From: Ophiosphaerella korrae
Taxonomy: Eukaryota; Ascomycota; Dothideomycetes; Pleosporales; Phaeosphaeriaceae
NCBI GenBank assembly: GCA_028456385.1
Contig: JALNQF010000062.1
Span: forward strand, 1 to 64,000
Length of the DNA: 64,000 nt
Direction of reading: 5' to 3'
Shown: one piece after another, positions 34,812-47,863 of the stretch
Layout of the letters: each line of letters starts with the position of its first letter
Position numbering within the stretch: the first letter of the stretch is position 1
Made by a program: the position numbers and the translations under genes
Notes under the pieces: generated by a model
The model's database searches: none
The model's input: only the letters and a program-made list of their open reading frames with translations
What the model was told of the DNA's origin: nothing

Positions 34812-35834
34812 AGCGGGCTACCAGATGTGCATAGTCGGTGCTTTCTTTGGCAGGTTTTTCGAGGATGACTCGGTCTCCTATTATACTCTCTGAACCACTC
34901 CAATGACAGCGGGAAAATGGAATAAATGGCATGATGATTTACATCTTCTGGGACCGGTGTGCCGGATACTTTGTTCCGATGTTAGGGTTCGGCGTCCCAT
35001 AGGGCAAATGCAATACCAAGTCCTCACGAACACTTTTGATCAGGCATGTTGCACTGTTTTGAACTGACGTGGGGGCACATCTATCATGACCTAACTAACC
35101 CCAGCCCATTGCCATACCTTCTCCTAAAGTGCCACTACTAATCTAATGCCTTCTAGTTCACTCATTATATGGCAATCAACCATATCAATATCACCATGCC
35201 CCTCCTGTTTAACCCCTTCACTCCATAAGTGACCAACTTAATCTCCATCACCTCACACATAGAACCAATCACACATTCACACCACAAAGCAAAACTCGCA
35301 ATATTTAATACCTTCTTCATCAAGAACTACACTCCTACACAACGTGGTCCGGCACAGAACAGCCAGCCATCAAAAAGCAGCTATACAACCCCACCTCAAG
35401 CACGATCAATCGTCACCAGGCTCAAAAGCCAACAGTAACACCAGACCACCAAACAAGCAGACATCAAGGGAAACAGGGGGCCAATAAGCATTAGAGTAGA
35501 GTATGCTGCGATGAGAAACGCCGGAGTATGTGGATGCTGGACAAATATTAGGGCGAAGAAGGGTAGTATTTCGGAGCGTATTAGCGCAAACGGGGGTATG
35601 GTCAAAAACATGAGTGCCGGGGTGGGGGGGGGGGGAACTTTTGGGTACAATAAAGGTGCAGAACGAGTTGCTTGTGTAGAGCGATCGGCAGCAATGACCG
35701 CCGCGTTGGACAAGCAAAGGAATGGGTGGGTGTGTCTGAGGGAATACGGGTGTTGTGTGCGTTCGACAAGCTCTGATTCAGCGGGCGCTTGCGCAGCGTT
35801 TACGGACGAGGGCGTCGACTCTGTTGCGGATCTC
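34812..35834. other. Convergent intergenic region, no gene seen
   Basis: Lies between the 3' ends of RPL24 and the kinase gene. It contains a 12-G run at 35624-35635. Short frames are not recognisable. Confidence 0.6.
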
Positions 35835-38800
35835 CTAGTCCAAAACCTCTATCATGGCGGCCTTTTTGTCTGGATCTTCGACTAGGATGCAGCGAGCGCG
35901 GCACACGTCCTCGATGACGTCGACGACCTTTCGGAAGCTCGAGGCGGCGCCGCGGGTCTGCGTGAAGCGAGCGAGGCAGAGATTGGCGCGGTGGCCGTGC
36001 TCGAGGACGACGAAGAGTTCGATGACGAAGGAGACGGGTTTGATCTTGAGGTCTGTGAAGGCAATGTGTTAGTAAATGTGCAGCAGGAATGTTAAAAGCA
36101 AGCTAGAAAGAACGCAGCATTACATCGCAAGACGGTGTCTAGTTCTAAGGCCTCGATTTCAAAACGCGAGTCGTCGAGGCGCCACTCGCTAAAGACAAGG
36201 TTTGAACAAGATCGAGGAGGATACTTACGATTGTTCTTGTCAACGCGCGCGTTGATCATGTTGATTTCGCGATTGAACGTCACGTCACGGATGCCAAAGC
36301 GTTGCCAGTCCCGCAGCAGGCTGACAAGATCTTGTCGAACCTTTCCGCGACCAATGTGGAAGCATAACGTCATATTGGCAGGCTTGATGTGCAGGAAGCG
36401 CGAAAGCCAGTTCATCTGAACATCTAGAGGACCAGCTCGAGCCGCGGTATTACCGCACTGCTCCTGGCTGAGGTCGAAGCCTGGGAGAAGAGAGGACGAC
36501 GTGCTAAAGTTTGCCGCTAGATTTGCGTTAGAAAAACGTGCACATAGAGGTAAGGAGTGCGAGATCTTACCGCCTAACTCCATAGGTCGCCTACCCTTCT
36601 CGTCCTTACCTTTCTTGCCGAAGAAAGCTAAGAAGCCCTTTCGTGGCATGCTCTCACCCTTAGTTGCAGGCGCGAAACTATCACGTATTGGGAACTCGCT
36701 ATCCTCGCTGCCACCTGACTGCTTCGTAGCATGTGTGGTGATGGCACCGGTCGAACTTGGAAGGTCATTCTTGAGTCGATCGTCCAGGCTTTGCCATGCC
36801 TCGGGTATCTTGAGTAGGCCTGTGGAAGCCTTCTTCTTCAACTGCATCTCCTTGTTTTCCTGATCACGCTCCTTCTCATTCGTGTTACGACGGAACCACA
36901 AAGACTTTTTCTTCTTGATCACAGCATCCTTCTTATCCAGCACGGGGCCTGGTTGAGCAGTGCATGCAGCAAGCAGATCATTCTGCACCTCTTGGTAAGG
37001 CTGAACAGAAGCATTTGAGACTCCTTCTTTGACGCTCCTGGAGTTGACACTCACACCGCTACGCTTGCGAATGTTCAAAGGGGCTACACGTGTAGGGGAC
37101 TGTTCGACGAGTCGGATGGTTGGCTGCTCGTTCGCTGTACGGTAAACTAGAGGGCTAGCAGGGTCAGTAATAGACCTATAATTTGCACCATAGGATTTTG
37201 CAGACCCATCTCCACCATCACTCTTCTCTTCCGGGATCACATGCAAAGGCGCAGGACGTTCCGGGGACCTCGGGGGAGCAGAAACGGCACGCTTGTTATT
37301 TGCAGGGGGCATTAACATGCGATCCAGGTTCAGAAGAATATCTTTGCAGTCATTGTTATAATCGCCCTTCTCTTCCAAACACAGAGCGATTTCTGCCCGT
37401 GTCTCTTGTAGTTTACGCTGCGCAAAGGTCTTGGGCGTCTCGTCTGGGATAGGTGGGAGTGGGCGCTGGGAAAGTGCACTGCCTCCCGAGTTCCTGGTAT
37501 TTGAGAAAGAAGTAGGAGGAGTATCCATATCAAGGTAGGCCCCTGTGCCTGAGGTGCGGACGCTGGAGCTCACAGAGGAGCGATTGAACGCCTCCTCCAT
37601 CACCTTGCCAAGTTCTGAACTAACCTTTCTCGCCTCGCTCTGAATATATTTGGTTGGGCTAACAGGTTTTCGAATCCTCAAGCGCGGCAATTCCTTGTGA
37701 GTAGGCTTCACGCGAATAGTAGATGATGCTTGGCGTGTGCTCGAGCGATGGGATGAGGTGTAGTCTGATGATCCATAAGAGCCAATCGAGGTATGTGGAC
37801 GATGGATGGGCGTGTTCTCGTCTGAGCCATAGGCCATTGCGGCGCTATAGTCAACTGTGCTAGTAGTTGCGACAGATGAGCGCCGGTCGCGCAAATGCGA
37901 GAAGCTTACTCCCCGTCTACCGATTCCGCCAGAGCGAGCAATTACAGGAGGGCTACTTGGCCAATGCGAGCTTGCTAGAGAAGAACGCGACATGGATCGT
38001 CGTTTGATGGACGCTGAATGATTAGATGGACTGCTCCGATATGATGAACCTCGAGACGTAGCGGAACCACGCTTGGAGTTATTGCGTATAGTATTGACGC
38101 GCAAAGAGCTTCCTGTACGGTGATGGGTCTGTGCTGTGCCTGTTCGTGGTCTACGGCTTGCATTGCTGTGACCTCGATGAATAGTGACGTTCTGGTTGAT
38201 AACACCTTGCTCGGGGACGATTGGCTGTCTCGATGCTCTGAAAGGATCATAACTAGCTTCAGATGCAGGTGACTCGTAGAAGCTATGCTTCGAGTACATA
38301 TGTTCATTGTTGAGTATTGAGTATGCCGACTGAGAGCGCTTGTGCTGCTGATGAGGCATCTGTTCAATGTCCTTTTGTGTAGGGGCATGACGAGTGTTAT
38401 GATGATGATCGCTGTTTGATTTGACCACGGCATGATGGGCATCAGGCTGATAATTCTCCAGTTGGTCGGTATGGTACTTGAGCAGGGCAGAATAAAAGTA
38501 CTTCTCCTGATTGGCTTCCTTATTTAAGAGGTGCTGAACCAGAACCTCTTCCTTCTCGCTATGCCATAGTGTGCGTAGGTAGCGTAGAATCTCCCGGTCA
38601 ATCGTTCGTCGCTCGAGAGGGACCCACTCCGTGATCGATGGGGAGGGCCCAGTCCAAATTTCTCGGCTCATATATTCTCCAACAAAACTCAGTTCTTGCT
38701 GGTACTTGCGTAAGAAAGGATGGTGCCAGATATCATCTAGGCCGATTCTCCGTGTAGGGTCAGGGATAAGGATCTTCCTGATTAGATCCGAGGCTTCAGG

Positions 38801-39975
38801 TGATAGACCGTCGGGCATGACATACTTGGCGAGTTGAATATCGCGGAAAAGCTCCTTGAGATGTCTATCCTCGCCGGAGTAATCAAACGGAGGTGTACCA
38901 GTAAGGAGTACGTAGACTATAACACCACAACTCCATACATCTGCTTTGGCGCCATCATATGCAGTGGTCTTAATAATCTCGGGCGCAGCATAATGTGGGC
39001 TACCACAGGGCGTTGTGAGCTTCTTGCCTCTAGGCTGCAACGCAGCCATGCCGAAGTCGACTAGCTTAATTTCCATTGTCTCTCGGTCTAGAAGAATGTT
39101 CTCTGGCTTCAGGTCGCGATGATGTATGTTGATTCGATGGCAGTACATCAAGGCTGCGATCATTTGTCGTAGAATATGTACAACTTGGATCTCAGGTAGA
39201 CGACCTTTCTCATGCAGGTAGTTGAGAAGCTCACCACCCTCGACAAACTCCATGATCAGGTAGCTGTGTAATGTTAGAAGGAACTTCAGTAAAGTGGTAA
39301 CGGTTCAATTGCTTACAGCTCGTTACGATTCTCCCAGATATCGTACAGACGGACAATGTTTGGATGGTCCAGTAGTTTCATGATGCAAATTTCGCGCTCC
39401 AAGCCGAATGGGATGACGACTTTTCCCTCTGGATATAGGGTTGAATCCTTGCCAGGAGCCTGCATGAGATTAGCCATGCTCAGCGCCCGCACCTTCTCTG
39501 CCGTAGCTTTTGAAATGATCTTGGCAGCACCATATTGGCCTGTTCCACTATGTCTGACAAGGCGCACACGAGAGCAACCGCCACGCCCTATAGTCCTCCC
39601 TAACTGCCATGGCCCAATGCTCGTCTTGCGACGGCGATTAGTGGCGGAGGGGTCAATGCTTGCATTGGTGCTCGCATTGGAGATTTCAGAGTTACGCTTC
39701 GGGTTGTTGTGTGAACGAGACTCAGCGATGACTGCGGACAGGCGATTGTTCAAAGGTGATGGTTGCTGCTCTGATCGAACCGCGAGGGTGCCATTGGGTA
39801 CGAGAGACTCGTTGTGGGGCAGTGACTTGGGTGACGAAGATGACATGTAATCATAATGAGTAGGCTTGTCTCCTTGATGCTGAGGGATTTCGTTAGCACG
39901 CGAAGAGCCATCTCCAAGGACGCGTCGGCGAGTTGGAGGACGCTTTGGAGTCCGGCTATGGTGTTGTTGATCCAT
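35835..39975 (-). CDS. Gin4/Hsl1-type (Nim1-related) serine/threonine protein kinase
   Basis: Four exons on the minus strand, 39975-39317, 39263-36571, 36516-36229 and 36052-35835, encode 1285 residues. The second intron (54 nt) is also open in frame, but its GTAAGA donor, CTAAC branch point and the domain match favour removal. The kinase domain has a glycine loop GRTIGRGGCSRVRL (127-139), Lys152, HRDLKPEN with Asp270, DFG at 289, and APE with GSPHYAAPE. A long Ser/Arg/Lys-rich low-complexity middle follows. The C-terminus is a fungal KA1 domain (MNWLSRFLHIKPANMTLCFH, then DKNNHLKIKP only after correct splicing), which binds acidic phospholipids. Family members sit at the septin collar or bud neck and relieve Swe1/Wee1 inhibition. 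Which paralogue it equals, Hsl1 or Gin4/Kcc4, is not settled. Confidence 0.93.
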
Positions 39976-41974
39976 GCTGGGCAGAGCAAGGCGGTGGCAA
40001 GCGGCAAGCAGTCAAAAGGTAGTAGCTATATGGGCACGAAGGCCAGAATGTCCGAGATAAGTGACGCAAGCTCGGTGTAGTGTGTTGTCGCGGTGTGTTA
40101 GATGTATGCGTGAACGTGTGTATGTCTTGTTGTTTGTTGTGTATTGATTTGTTGTCGTTACTGAGACCGTTTGATGCCCCACTTGCTGGCAGCACGCCCA
40201 AGACCGGTAAATGAGGGGCGGCAGGGCTGACTGTACAGTGGCAATGGGAGCTACTCGTTGACCAAAAAGCTAACAAGTGTTGGATGCGTACAATGCCTGA
40301 CAAGAGGAGGTATAGAGAAGCAATGTTGAGTTGATAGAGGAACTTGAGCACGGGCCGAACAGACTGCACTTGGCTGATCTGGTGCCGGCGTGGAAAGAGC
40401 ACAGTGCGTGCAAACGAGATGCTGGGCCGACAAGAGCTCCCGGCAGGGCTGGAAGCAACGAGAATATGTATAGAAACGGTAACTGTACCCTATGTCCAAT
40501 CTGGTATGCAGAAACGTGAAGGAAAGGTTGCTGTTGTGTCCCAAACAAGACCTGAGAAATGGGTTGCTCGGCGAACTGCTGAAATGCACACGGTAGAAAC
40601 GAGGAAACGATGCCACGGAAATTCTCACCTGAATTTTGATCTGAAATGATTAACGCTGAAAGTCTACGTGCTAGTATTGCTCGCGTGCTACGGCTGTCTT
40701 TTTCTCACCTCCCATCATGACCATCAGGACCCTAACCAGCCAGATGCATGGTGAGGCCAAGACGCCACTAAGAGCAAAGCCATTATTGCAGCTAAACAAC
40801 AGACCAAATACCAAGAAAGAAGAAAATGGACGATGCAGCGCAATGAGTACTGTACACGCAAAGAAAAAATGACGCGGAAGAGAACGTGTGCATCTGAACG
40901 GTTACCAGCCGTTGACCTGAGCAAGGGACGACATGCGAAAATGCCCAAAGTGGCCAGAGAAAGACTGCATCTTGGTGGCAAGCATTCTCCAAGACTTTTG
41001 CGGTACTGCAGAATGCGAGTCTGGGTCGCCTAGTCCGAAGCAACACGGGATGGCAGCGAAGAGTGAGGTGAGAGGTTGGAAGTTCGCAGGCGGCTGTGGC
41101 CAAAGCCTCAATCGCTAGGCGAGCGTGGAAGATGCCGTCGATTTTCCGCTACCGCACCGGGTACGTGGGCCAAGGTACCGACAGGCTGAACGCAGCCATC
41201 CAAAAACAACCAAACCTTAACGCAGCGTCTCCTCCTTTGAGCACATATTGCATATTTGCCTCACAACACACTCTTGCGGCCTGCGACATGCTCTGGTACC
41301 CGTTTTTCAAAGTCACAAGTGCATCCCTCTGACATCAGCATTGGTGGCAAGCAGGTTTGAAGAATAGTAAAATCGTGTTTTGCTTGGTATATGCATGTAG
41401 CCTGTAGCATCCTTTTGACCCCCGGTTCCTTTGGCCCCTCAATACCAATGCTGTGCGTATGTGCGCCGAAGCGGAACGTTCCCAGAGAACAGGTGCTCCT
41501 ACACCCGCCCTAGTTTCCCAATCCAAACCTAAACCTGAAACCGTGCCTGCGCCCCTCCGAAACACTCGATATGCAGGACCTCCAACTCGAATCCCAAGGC
41601 AAATGCACTTTGGCCTTAGCCCTCCTGAACACTCGATACCTAGTACTACCCCCAGCAGTCTCTCAACCCAAAGGTATATGCCGACCCATCCAAAGTAAAT
41701 CCAAGGATGGAGGAAACAAAAAGAAAAAAAAAACATGTCGCGAAGCCGAGATCCATTCAACGCCAGCTTTAGGTATATCCAATGCATGCCCCAGGGGTAA
41801 TCCGAAACTTTAATAAACAATAAACATCAAACATGAAAATCGTAGCCTAATACTTGCAGCGAAGATATTGGTTAGGGAGCAGAAACCCCTTCCCTGGCCG
41901 TAAAACACAAAAAGCGCGTAGTTAATACAAATATGAGAAGTAAAAATGCTGCAGCAGAACATTAAAGGCGAACA
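39976..41974. other. Kinase promoter/leader and convergent-side intergenic, no gene seen
   Basis: About 2 kb. The part next to 39975 (to about 40550) is pyrimidine-rich on the minus strand (CTCT, CACA), as a fungal 5' leader would be. The part near 41350-41970 is the likely 3' UTR of the C2H2 gene. The longest frame (41335-41820, minus) has no coding character. Confidence 0.6.
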
Positions 41975-43323
41975 TTATGCGTGAGACGAGATCACGGGTT
42001 TGTTGTCAATAGGCTCAGATTTTGGTGAGCCGCTCTCACGTTTGGTGTCGTCATTGGAAGCCGCCACTTTTCCGCACCCTTTGACGAGGATGTGACGCTG
42101 GCATCCATGTTAGTGAGATACGATGGGATAGATTTGATTTCACATACCTTCAGCGCGTCTTTACGTGAAAAACTCTTGTCGCAGTGATTGCAGGGGAAAG
42201 GCTTCACTGCCAAGTGGATTCTCTTGTGTCGCTTCAAGTCGTGGTTCCTGTTGAAACTTTGCGGGCACTGATCACATTTAAATGGTCGATCATTTGCGGT
42301 TGGTTGCTGATGCGGGGGATGGCCAAGAAAATGAGGCATTGCAGCTGCATGTCCGCTGTTGAATCCTGACGACATCATTCCTGGGTGCATTCCGACCAAA
42401 GCAAGCTGCCCGTTGGGATTTTGGACGTTTGAAAATACAGGCGCTGGCCCTGCTTGATAACTGGCCGGTGGAGGCCGTTGGTAGGGATATGGAGAATGCT
42501 GTGGGTTATTCGACGGGACCGATGGAATCGGCCCTTGCGCAACAGCTGGCGACATTCGTGGCATTGAGCCACCAGCACTTATTGGGCTTTGCTGTTGGCT
42601 GAGCGTTGGTGATGGTCCTGTTGAGTAAGAGAAGTTGGAATGCTGCGGAGTGCCTGTTTGCTGATAGCTATAAGTTGGCGTCGGCGGGTGTGGTTGTCGG
42701 AACGACTCTTGAACCAGTGCTGGTGACTGCTGAGGAGCAGACGATGTTACGGGCGTTTGTGCATGCTGGCTCATCATATGGTGAGGCTGCTGCTGGTGTG
42801 TGGGCATTGGGGGCATACTTGGCGCATTTGATGATGGCGTAAAAGGTGGCAACTGTTGATTCATTTCATATGGTGGCGGGTTTAGCCCTGGTCGAAGTGA
42901 GTCTTGGTGCTCAAATTGGTGATCATTGCGTATTTGAGCGAACATACCTCCTCGGGCTTGACCATATTGAGACTGTTGCTGTTGATGGGCAGGTGGATAT
43001 GCGTAATGTGTCGATCCTTGGGTTGATGGGGAGTAGATGTAGTTGCCGTTGGAGTAGGCCATGGTGGTTGGGTTGGGTCCACTTGAGGAAATTCCAGAGG
43101 AGGTCAGAGCATCTCCGTGTAGGGTGTTCGGTGGAGTAAGCAAGTTACCAACGCTGGCAATAGTGGTTGGTGCCTGAGATGACTGTGATGCGGTGACAGT
43201 ATTGTTGAATGGATACTTGTGCATTGGTGGTGGGGGAAGCTCGAAGCTACCTAATTGCGCCGCGTGAGGCCTCCGTTGCGAAAAGCTAGGAGGTGCACCC
43301 ATGGGTTCTGACCCAGGATGCAT
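41975..43323 (-). CDS. C2H2 zinc-finger transcription factor with Gln/Pro-rich activation region
   Basis: Two exons, 43323-42148 and 42097-41975, with a 50-nt phase-0 intron (GTATGT..CTAAC..CCAG), give 432 residues. The intron splits the second finger; without splicing the frame would run into a nonsense tail to 41992. Fingers are at the C-terminus: FKCDQCPQSFNRNHDLKRHKRIH and FPCNHCDKSFSRKDALK-RHILVKGC, the second closing with Cys rather than His. The preceding about 330 residues are low-complexity, rich in Gln, Pro, Ser, His and Met. The first ATG in frame is 43323 (MHPGSEPMGAPPSF). The frame stays open and protein-like upstream to about 43452 (TAPPSPKISSSEAGR), so an upstream exon spliced to the acceptor TTTGTAG near 43453 is possible. 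Targets are unknown. Confidence 0.85.
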
Positions 43324-44720
43324 CGAAGCCGGGTGAGCCACTGCAGCAGCCACGTTGACGGTTGTGTCCCGGATAGGTCTTGATGACCTACCAGCTTCGG
43401 ATGATGAGATTTTCGGGGAGGGTGGAGCTGTGACGCTACAAATAGTGGGGTTGAACCGTGAGCGGTGAACCAATGCAACCCACGTGAAGGCTGGGAATGA
43501 AGTAAATAGGGCGTTCGTCTATGTGTAGTTCAAATGCCCAATGCGAGAAGTTTGGGCTTTAGTGAAGGGGGACAAGGTGCTGATGATAAGCAAGCAGTAG
43601 GATAGAAGGGATCTGGGTAAAAGGTCCTCCGTGAACACGGGCGCTTGGTTCGTCTCGATTCTTTACGATAGTGTTCCCGGTCTGATATTCCGCGGCTCCG
43701 AACGGCGAATGACTCCTTCGTATCTCAGAGACACCGCGATGGATGAACTGTTCTTTGGATGGTACCTGCGCTTGCTTAGATGGGCAGTGATACCGACAGA
43801 TGCACGCTTGTCCTGAAATCTTCTAGAAAGTCTCAGTCACTGCGCGGCATTAGTGGGTGTTGGTCGTCGCAGATCGAGGAAAGAGGGCGTACAGGTAAGC
43901 AAAAGCAGACGCTCGTAGCACTGTGGGTGACCTCCGGCACAAAGTGGTGGGTTGAGCCCGGTTTCCAGGTTGCGCAGACGTAGTGCTACTTGGGCGGTTG
44001 CACGGACTGTAAGAAAGATGATATCAGGACAAGTCTGCTATACCGTGCTGGTGTTGTCGTCCGACTATCACACGAATGTGTTCCGGGGTTAGTTGGCGAT
44101 TGGCCTGGCGGTCGATTCTCGATCCACTGTACTGGGTACGGGCGTGTAATATTCAACTGGGAGCCAGGGACAGAAGAAGACTGTACTTGTTTCCCACGAT
44201 AGCGTTGCAAGATCCCGAGTGCACGTTGGCGATGTGACCCACTGATCCTTTGGTGGGGGAGTGATAGGGTAGCCTTGTGTGGTGGTGGTGGTGGTGGTGG
44301 TGGTGGTGGTAGTAGTGGAGTTGGAGGCGTATGGAACGACGATCCCTCCTTGTTAAGCTCAGTACCTGGGCGCCCTAGAGGAGCGAAGGCGGAGAGGGCT
44401 GGAACCTGGGTGGGCTAAAAGGCTTTGTTACCGGGAGCAAGTGGAGTGCGGCCTTCATGTATATGTATGGTGGGCTAAAGGTATCAGGGGGTGTATTCGC
44501 GTGGCTGACTGGCGTGCTGGGGCTTTAAAAATCCCAAGGGCTAAACCAGGTGTTAGGGTTCGTCCGAGCGTTGGGACTCTAGGAGATGAAGAATGGCACG
44601 AGAGCAAGCCTCAGGTAAGCGGGCGGAAGCGCTATTCACAGACGCACTACCTCACAAGCAGGCAACGCAAACGAAGGCACGGCAGAAGCAATGCGACGAA
44701 TGAATAGTAAATCACCCATT
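43324..44720. other. Upstream region of the C2H2 gene, no further gene seen
   Basis: Contains no minus-strand ATG for several hundred bases above 43323, an open frame to 43452, and a (GGT)10 microsatellite. Short frames here are not recognisable. Confidence 0.55.
44281..44310. repeat. (GGT)10 microsatellite
   Basis: Ten perfect GGT units, flanked on the right by agtagtgg. Confidence 0.95.
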
Positions 44721-46340
44721 TCGGTTTTGGTTTAGAGGGCCAGACAAGCATGGGGCCGCAGACAACAATGCGCTGCCGGGGTGAAAGCACGCAGCGCAGC
44801 CAGACCCTGTCCACTGGCTATCACTCGGAGTGCTGGCGTGCGGGACGGCTTGGACCAGGACAGAGGGGGAGCTGTCGCTTGCACCGGCCCGGGAGTCTGT
44901 GAAGGCCTCGTCGATTCAGTCACACACACACACACACACACTGCCATGATGCCTGCCATGAAGCTTCTTGGTCGGTCTTTGACCTGGTACTGCGAGCTGT
45001 CAGACCCAGACCAGCGCGCGTGTGGTCGACTTTGATTACCATGCGGCTCTCATGACCCAGACATGTGGCACGACAAGAGACGGACAGTCAGAAAATGCTT
45101 CTGTTTTCCCAAGAACCAAGGGTGAGGAGCCCACAGACACCCTAGGATGTGTCGGGACTGGCGCCAACAAGCCTGGAGAGAGTGGCATGCACGGACGCAG
45201 GTCTGGCCCAAAAGCGCCAGTGGCAGAGACAAAGACGAGACTTGACGACAGCTGGCCCCTGCTAGCACACGGTCGCCGTTTCCAAGCGGCCAATGTACAG
45301 AGTTTAGATGCGGATCATGGTCATGGCTTGAGAACGTTGATGTGAAGGCGCTACGTAAGTTTGGAGAAGGATACTTGGTAGGAGTAGAGCGCTTGGTGGG
45401 CATCTCATCACGCTGCAGGCAGGCCCAGCCAACCTACCTCAGCGTCAAGCAGCAGTCAAGACTGAAGAGAGACATGCAGCCAGGCTGGTGCTCATCCCTG
45501 TAGTGAGAGAGTCGGCGACCAGTGCAGCGGCCGTGCTCTACCGCTTCGCAGTTTAGTAGCTGACGATGCGGCGCGCTGGGGTGGGCTGGCACTAGCCGAT
45601 TGGGAGCATAAGTGCGAGTCGCACATGATTTGCGATTCGCGATGAGCAGGTGGGTGGGTATGGATGCGCTTAAGATGGCCTGTTTCAAGAGCGGAGAACA
45701 AAGAGCGGCCAGTGACGGGCAGTGCAAGCAGCCGGAGACAGGCTTCCCTGTAGGCAGCGGTGAATGCATTACGGAGTCGCGTGCAATAATGCAATCAAGC
45801 AAGCAAGCAAGCAGTGCTTATTGGCCCCGAGAGGGCCTTGATTGCGTCCTCGCGGGCTGGTGGTGACGTCTATAATTAGATGGGAGATTATATTGCTTGC
45901 GGCACGTGTCGATCAAAAGCGGCATGGCGGCATAAGCTGAGCGTATGGTCCCTGCTCCACCTCATTTCTTTGACGCCTGTCCCGGCGCACCAGCGTCGTA
46001 CAATTTGCCTAGATGGATGGATTTCCACGTGGAAGCGCGAGTGAATCACATCCATCCGGGCCCAGGTTTGCGCGCGTCTGGCCAGCCGTGACTCGCACAG
46101 AGCAGGCGCATCGCACAGTGGATGCGGCCGGCGCGAGTGACAGCTGCTGTGCCAATGCCGGGGCGCAGAGGAGCCGCTGCTCTGTAAGTTTGGCGACGGC
46201 CTGAGGGCGTGAGACGCGTGCATGTGTGTGCATGCGCAGTGAAAGGGGGCAGGCGTTGCGTGTTAGAAGCAACGCTGCATAGACGATGACGATGCGCAGA
46301 GCTTAGATGGATCATCACGGCCGTTGCAGCAGTCACATCT
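44721..46340. other. Intergenic, no gene seen
   Basis: Equilibrated base composition with many overlapping short frames on all six frames and no recognisable product. It includes (CA)10 at 44921-44940 and a (CAAG)4 run at 45796-45812. Confidence 0.5.
44921..44940. repeat. (CA)10 microsatellite
   Basis: Ten perfect CA units. Confidence 0.95.
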
Positions 46341-46506
46341 CATCTTGATGCTTGTTCCAGCGGCCTGGTTAGGTGGACTGGCTGGCGGGAGAATGGGCGA
46401 CATGGAGCGGGGGGACAGAGTTGGCCGTCGATCGACCGTCGTCTTGGGGTCAGCCCCTCGTTGGCACTAGTCCGGAAGCGGCTAGCCGCAGGGTAGCCGC
46501 AGCCGA

Positions 46507-46612
46507 GGTGGCTCTGGGTGGCTCTGGGTGGCCCTGGGTGGCCCTCGCCGGCTCTGGCGCTGGCTTTTGGCTTGCTCTCTGGCTTGCTCTCTGGCTTGCT
46601 CTGGCTTGCTTT
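46507..46612. repeat. Two adjacent 10-bp minisatellites
   Basis: Four copies of a ggtggctctg-type unit (about 46507-46546) are followed by copies of a ctggcttgct-type unit (about 46567-46612). Confidence 0.75.
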
Positions 46613-47819
46613 GGCCTGCCTGGGCTTGCTGCCCTTCCCCGTCCCGGATCACGGTAGGCGTTCTGCTGCCCTGCTCTACCGGCACCCGCCCAACCCCATA
46701 CCATACCATACCATCTACTTGCTCTACACACCGGTCGAGCAGCATGCTGCAACCACGTCCGTTGAAACACATTGGGCCTCCCTTTCATCTCGCTCCCTCG
46801 CTCGTCACCTTCGCCAGGTCTTTTGTCACGCAGCACACGAGACGAGTCGGGTCGCTTTTTTCTTTTCGTGTAATCCTGGGATCCCGGGCCCTCTCGTCCA
46901 ATCACCACCAGCCTTAAGCGATTGTTTGGGCTAATGGTCCATTCCATCACCATCTTGCCTTTTGAGTCCTGAGGTCGGCCTTGACTTGACCGGTTCGCTT
47001 GTCGTGTCCACTAATTACGATTCACCTCTCCTCCCATGTGCTGCAATCGTTCTCCACTCCGGCATCACTTCTCCATTGCCGTTGCCTATACTCGCCTCAA
47101 GCTCGAGGTAGACGGGTTGCAGCCTGGTGCCATGTATAGTATCGGAACCACCACACCCCATGCCTCCTCATTTCACCTGCCTGCTGGCTCTGCCACGCCG
47201 CTCGCGTCTAATTATCCTGGCTACCCCACTGTCACGGCCGGCTTGATGTCGCCTTATCCGTACGCCTGTGGACGGTATCACGCCCTGCCGTCGTTGGTGT
47301 CACCCCCAGCCTTGCGCTCCTTCGGCATCTCGTTGATTCATCGCCATCCTTCGCCAAATCCTCTATGCCTAAACTGCGCTAGTATCCCATCTGTCCAACA
47401 CTTTTGCCAGATCTTCACAGCAGCGCCGCTCGGCGCGGCCGGACCCCACACCTTCCGCCCTGTGACACCCGGCCTAATCTACACACCCTAACCAACGCAC
47501 TCTCTTGGTGGCGTTGCGAAGCGGCCCAGCCATCTGTACACCCTGGCTTCCTGCAGTAGTCTCATGTCTTGAACCGAGCACGCCCGACCGGCCGGTTGGG
47601 ATTCCGTTGTGCATCGCCAGAAGAAGCATTTCATCGCTTTCGCTGTCGAGTTTTCACCGGCCTCAGCGGTCGACGGCGCCCCACGTTTTGAGCCGCACAA
47701 TCCTCTCCCATCTATTGCTTCATTGCCCAGTTTGGTATCTACTTCCCTCAACAGTAACATGCGCCGCTCCATTGCAAATGCTTGGCCGCCTTGAAACCTT
47801 TGCCGCTACAAGCCAAACC

Positions 47820-47863
47820 ATTCAAGCGCCATTCGGGCGCCATTCAAGCGCCATTCAAGCACC
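47820..47863. repeat. Four 11-bp tandem units
   Basis: Units of attcaagcgcc at 47820, 47831 (attcgggcgcc), 47842 and 47853 (attcaagcacc). Confidence 0.85.

Noticed and set aside
41335..41820. 161-codon minus-strand frame
   Set aside because: Composition is Gly/Leu/Cys-rich without domain features, and it overlaps the probable 3' UTR and spacer.
44281..44310. Regular repeats as CRISPR or structured array
   Set aside because: Plain trinucleotide microsatellite in a eukaryotic genome, no spacers.
47036..47491. 151-codon plus-strand frame with an ATG
   Set aside because: Almost no acidic or basic pattern, rich in Pro/Ser/His, as expected from translating pyrimidine-rich leader-like DNA; no splice partners.
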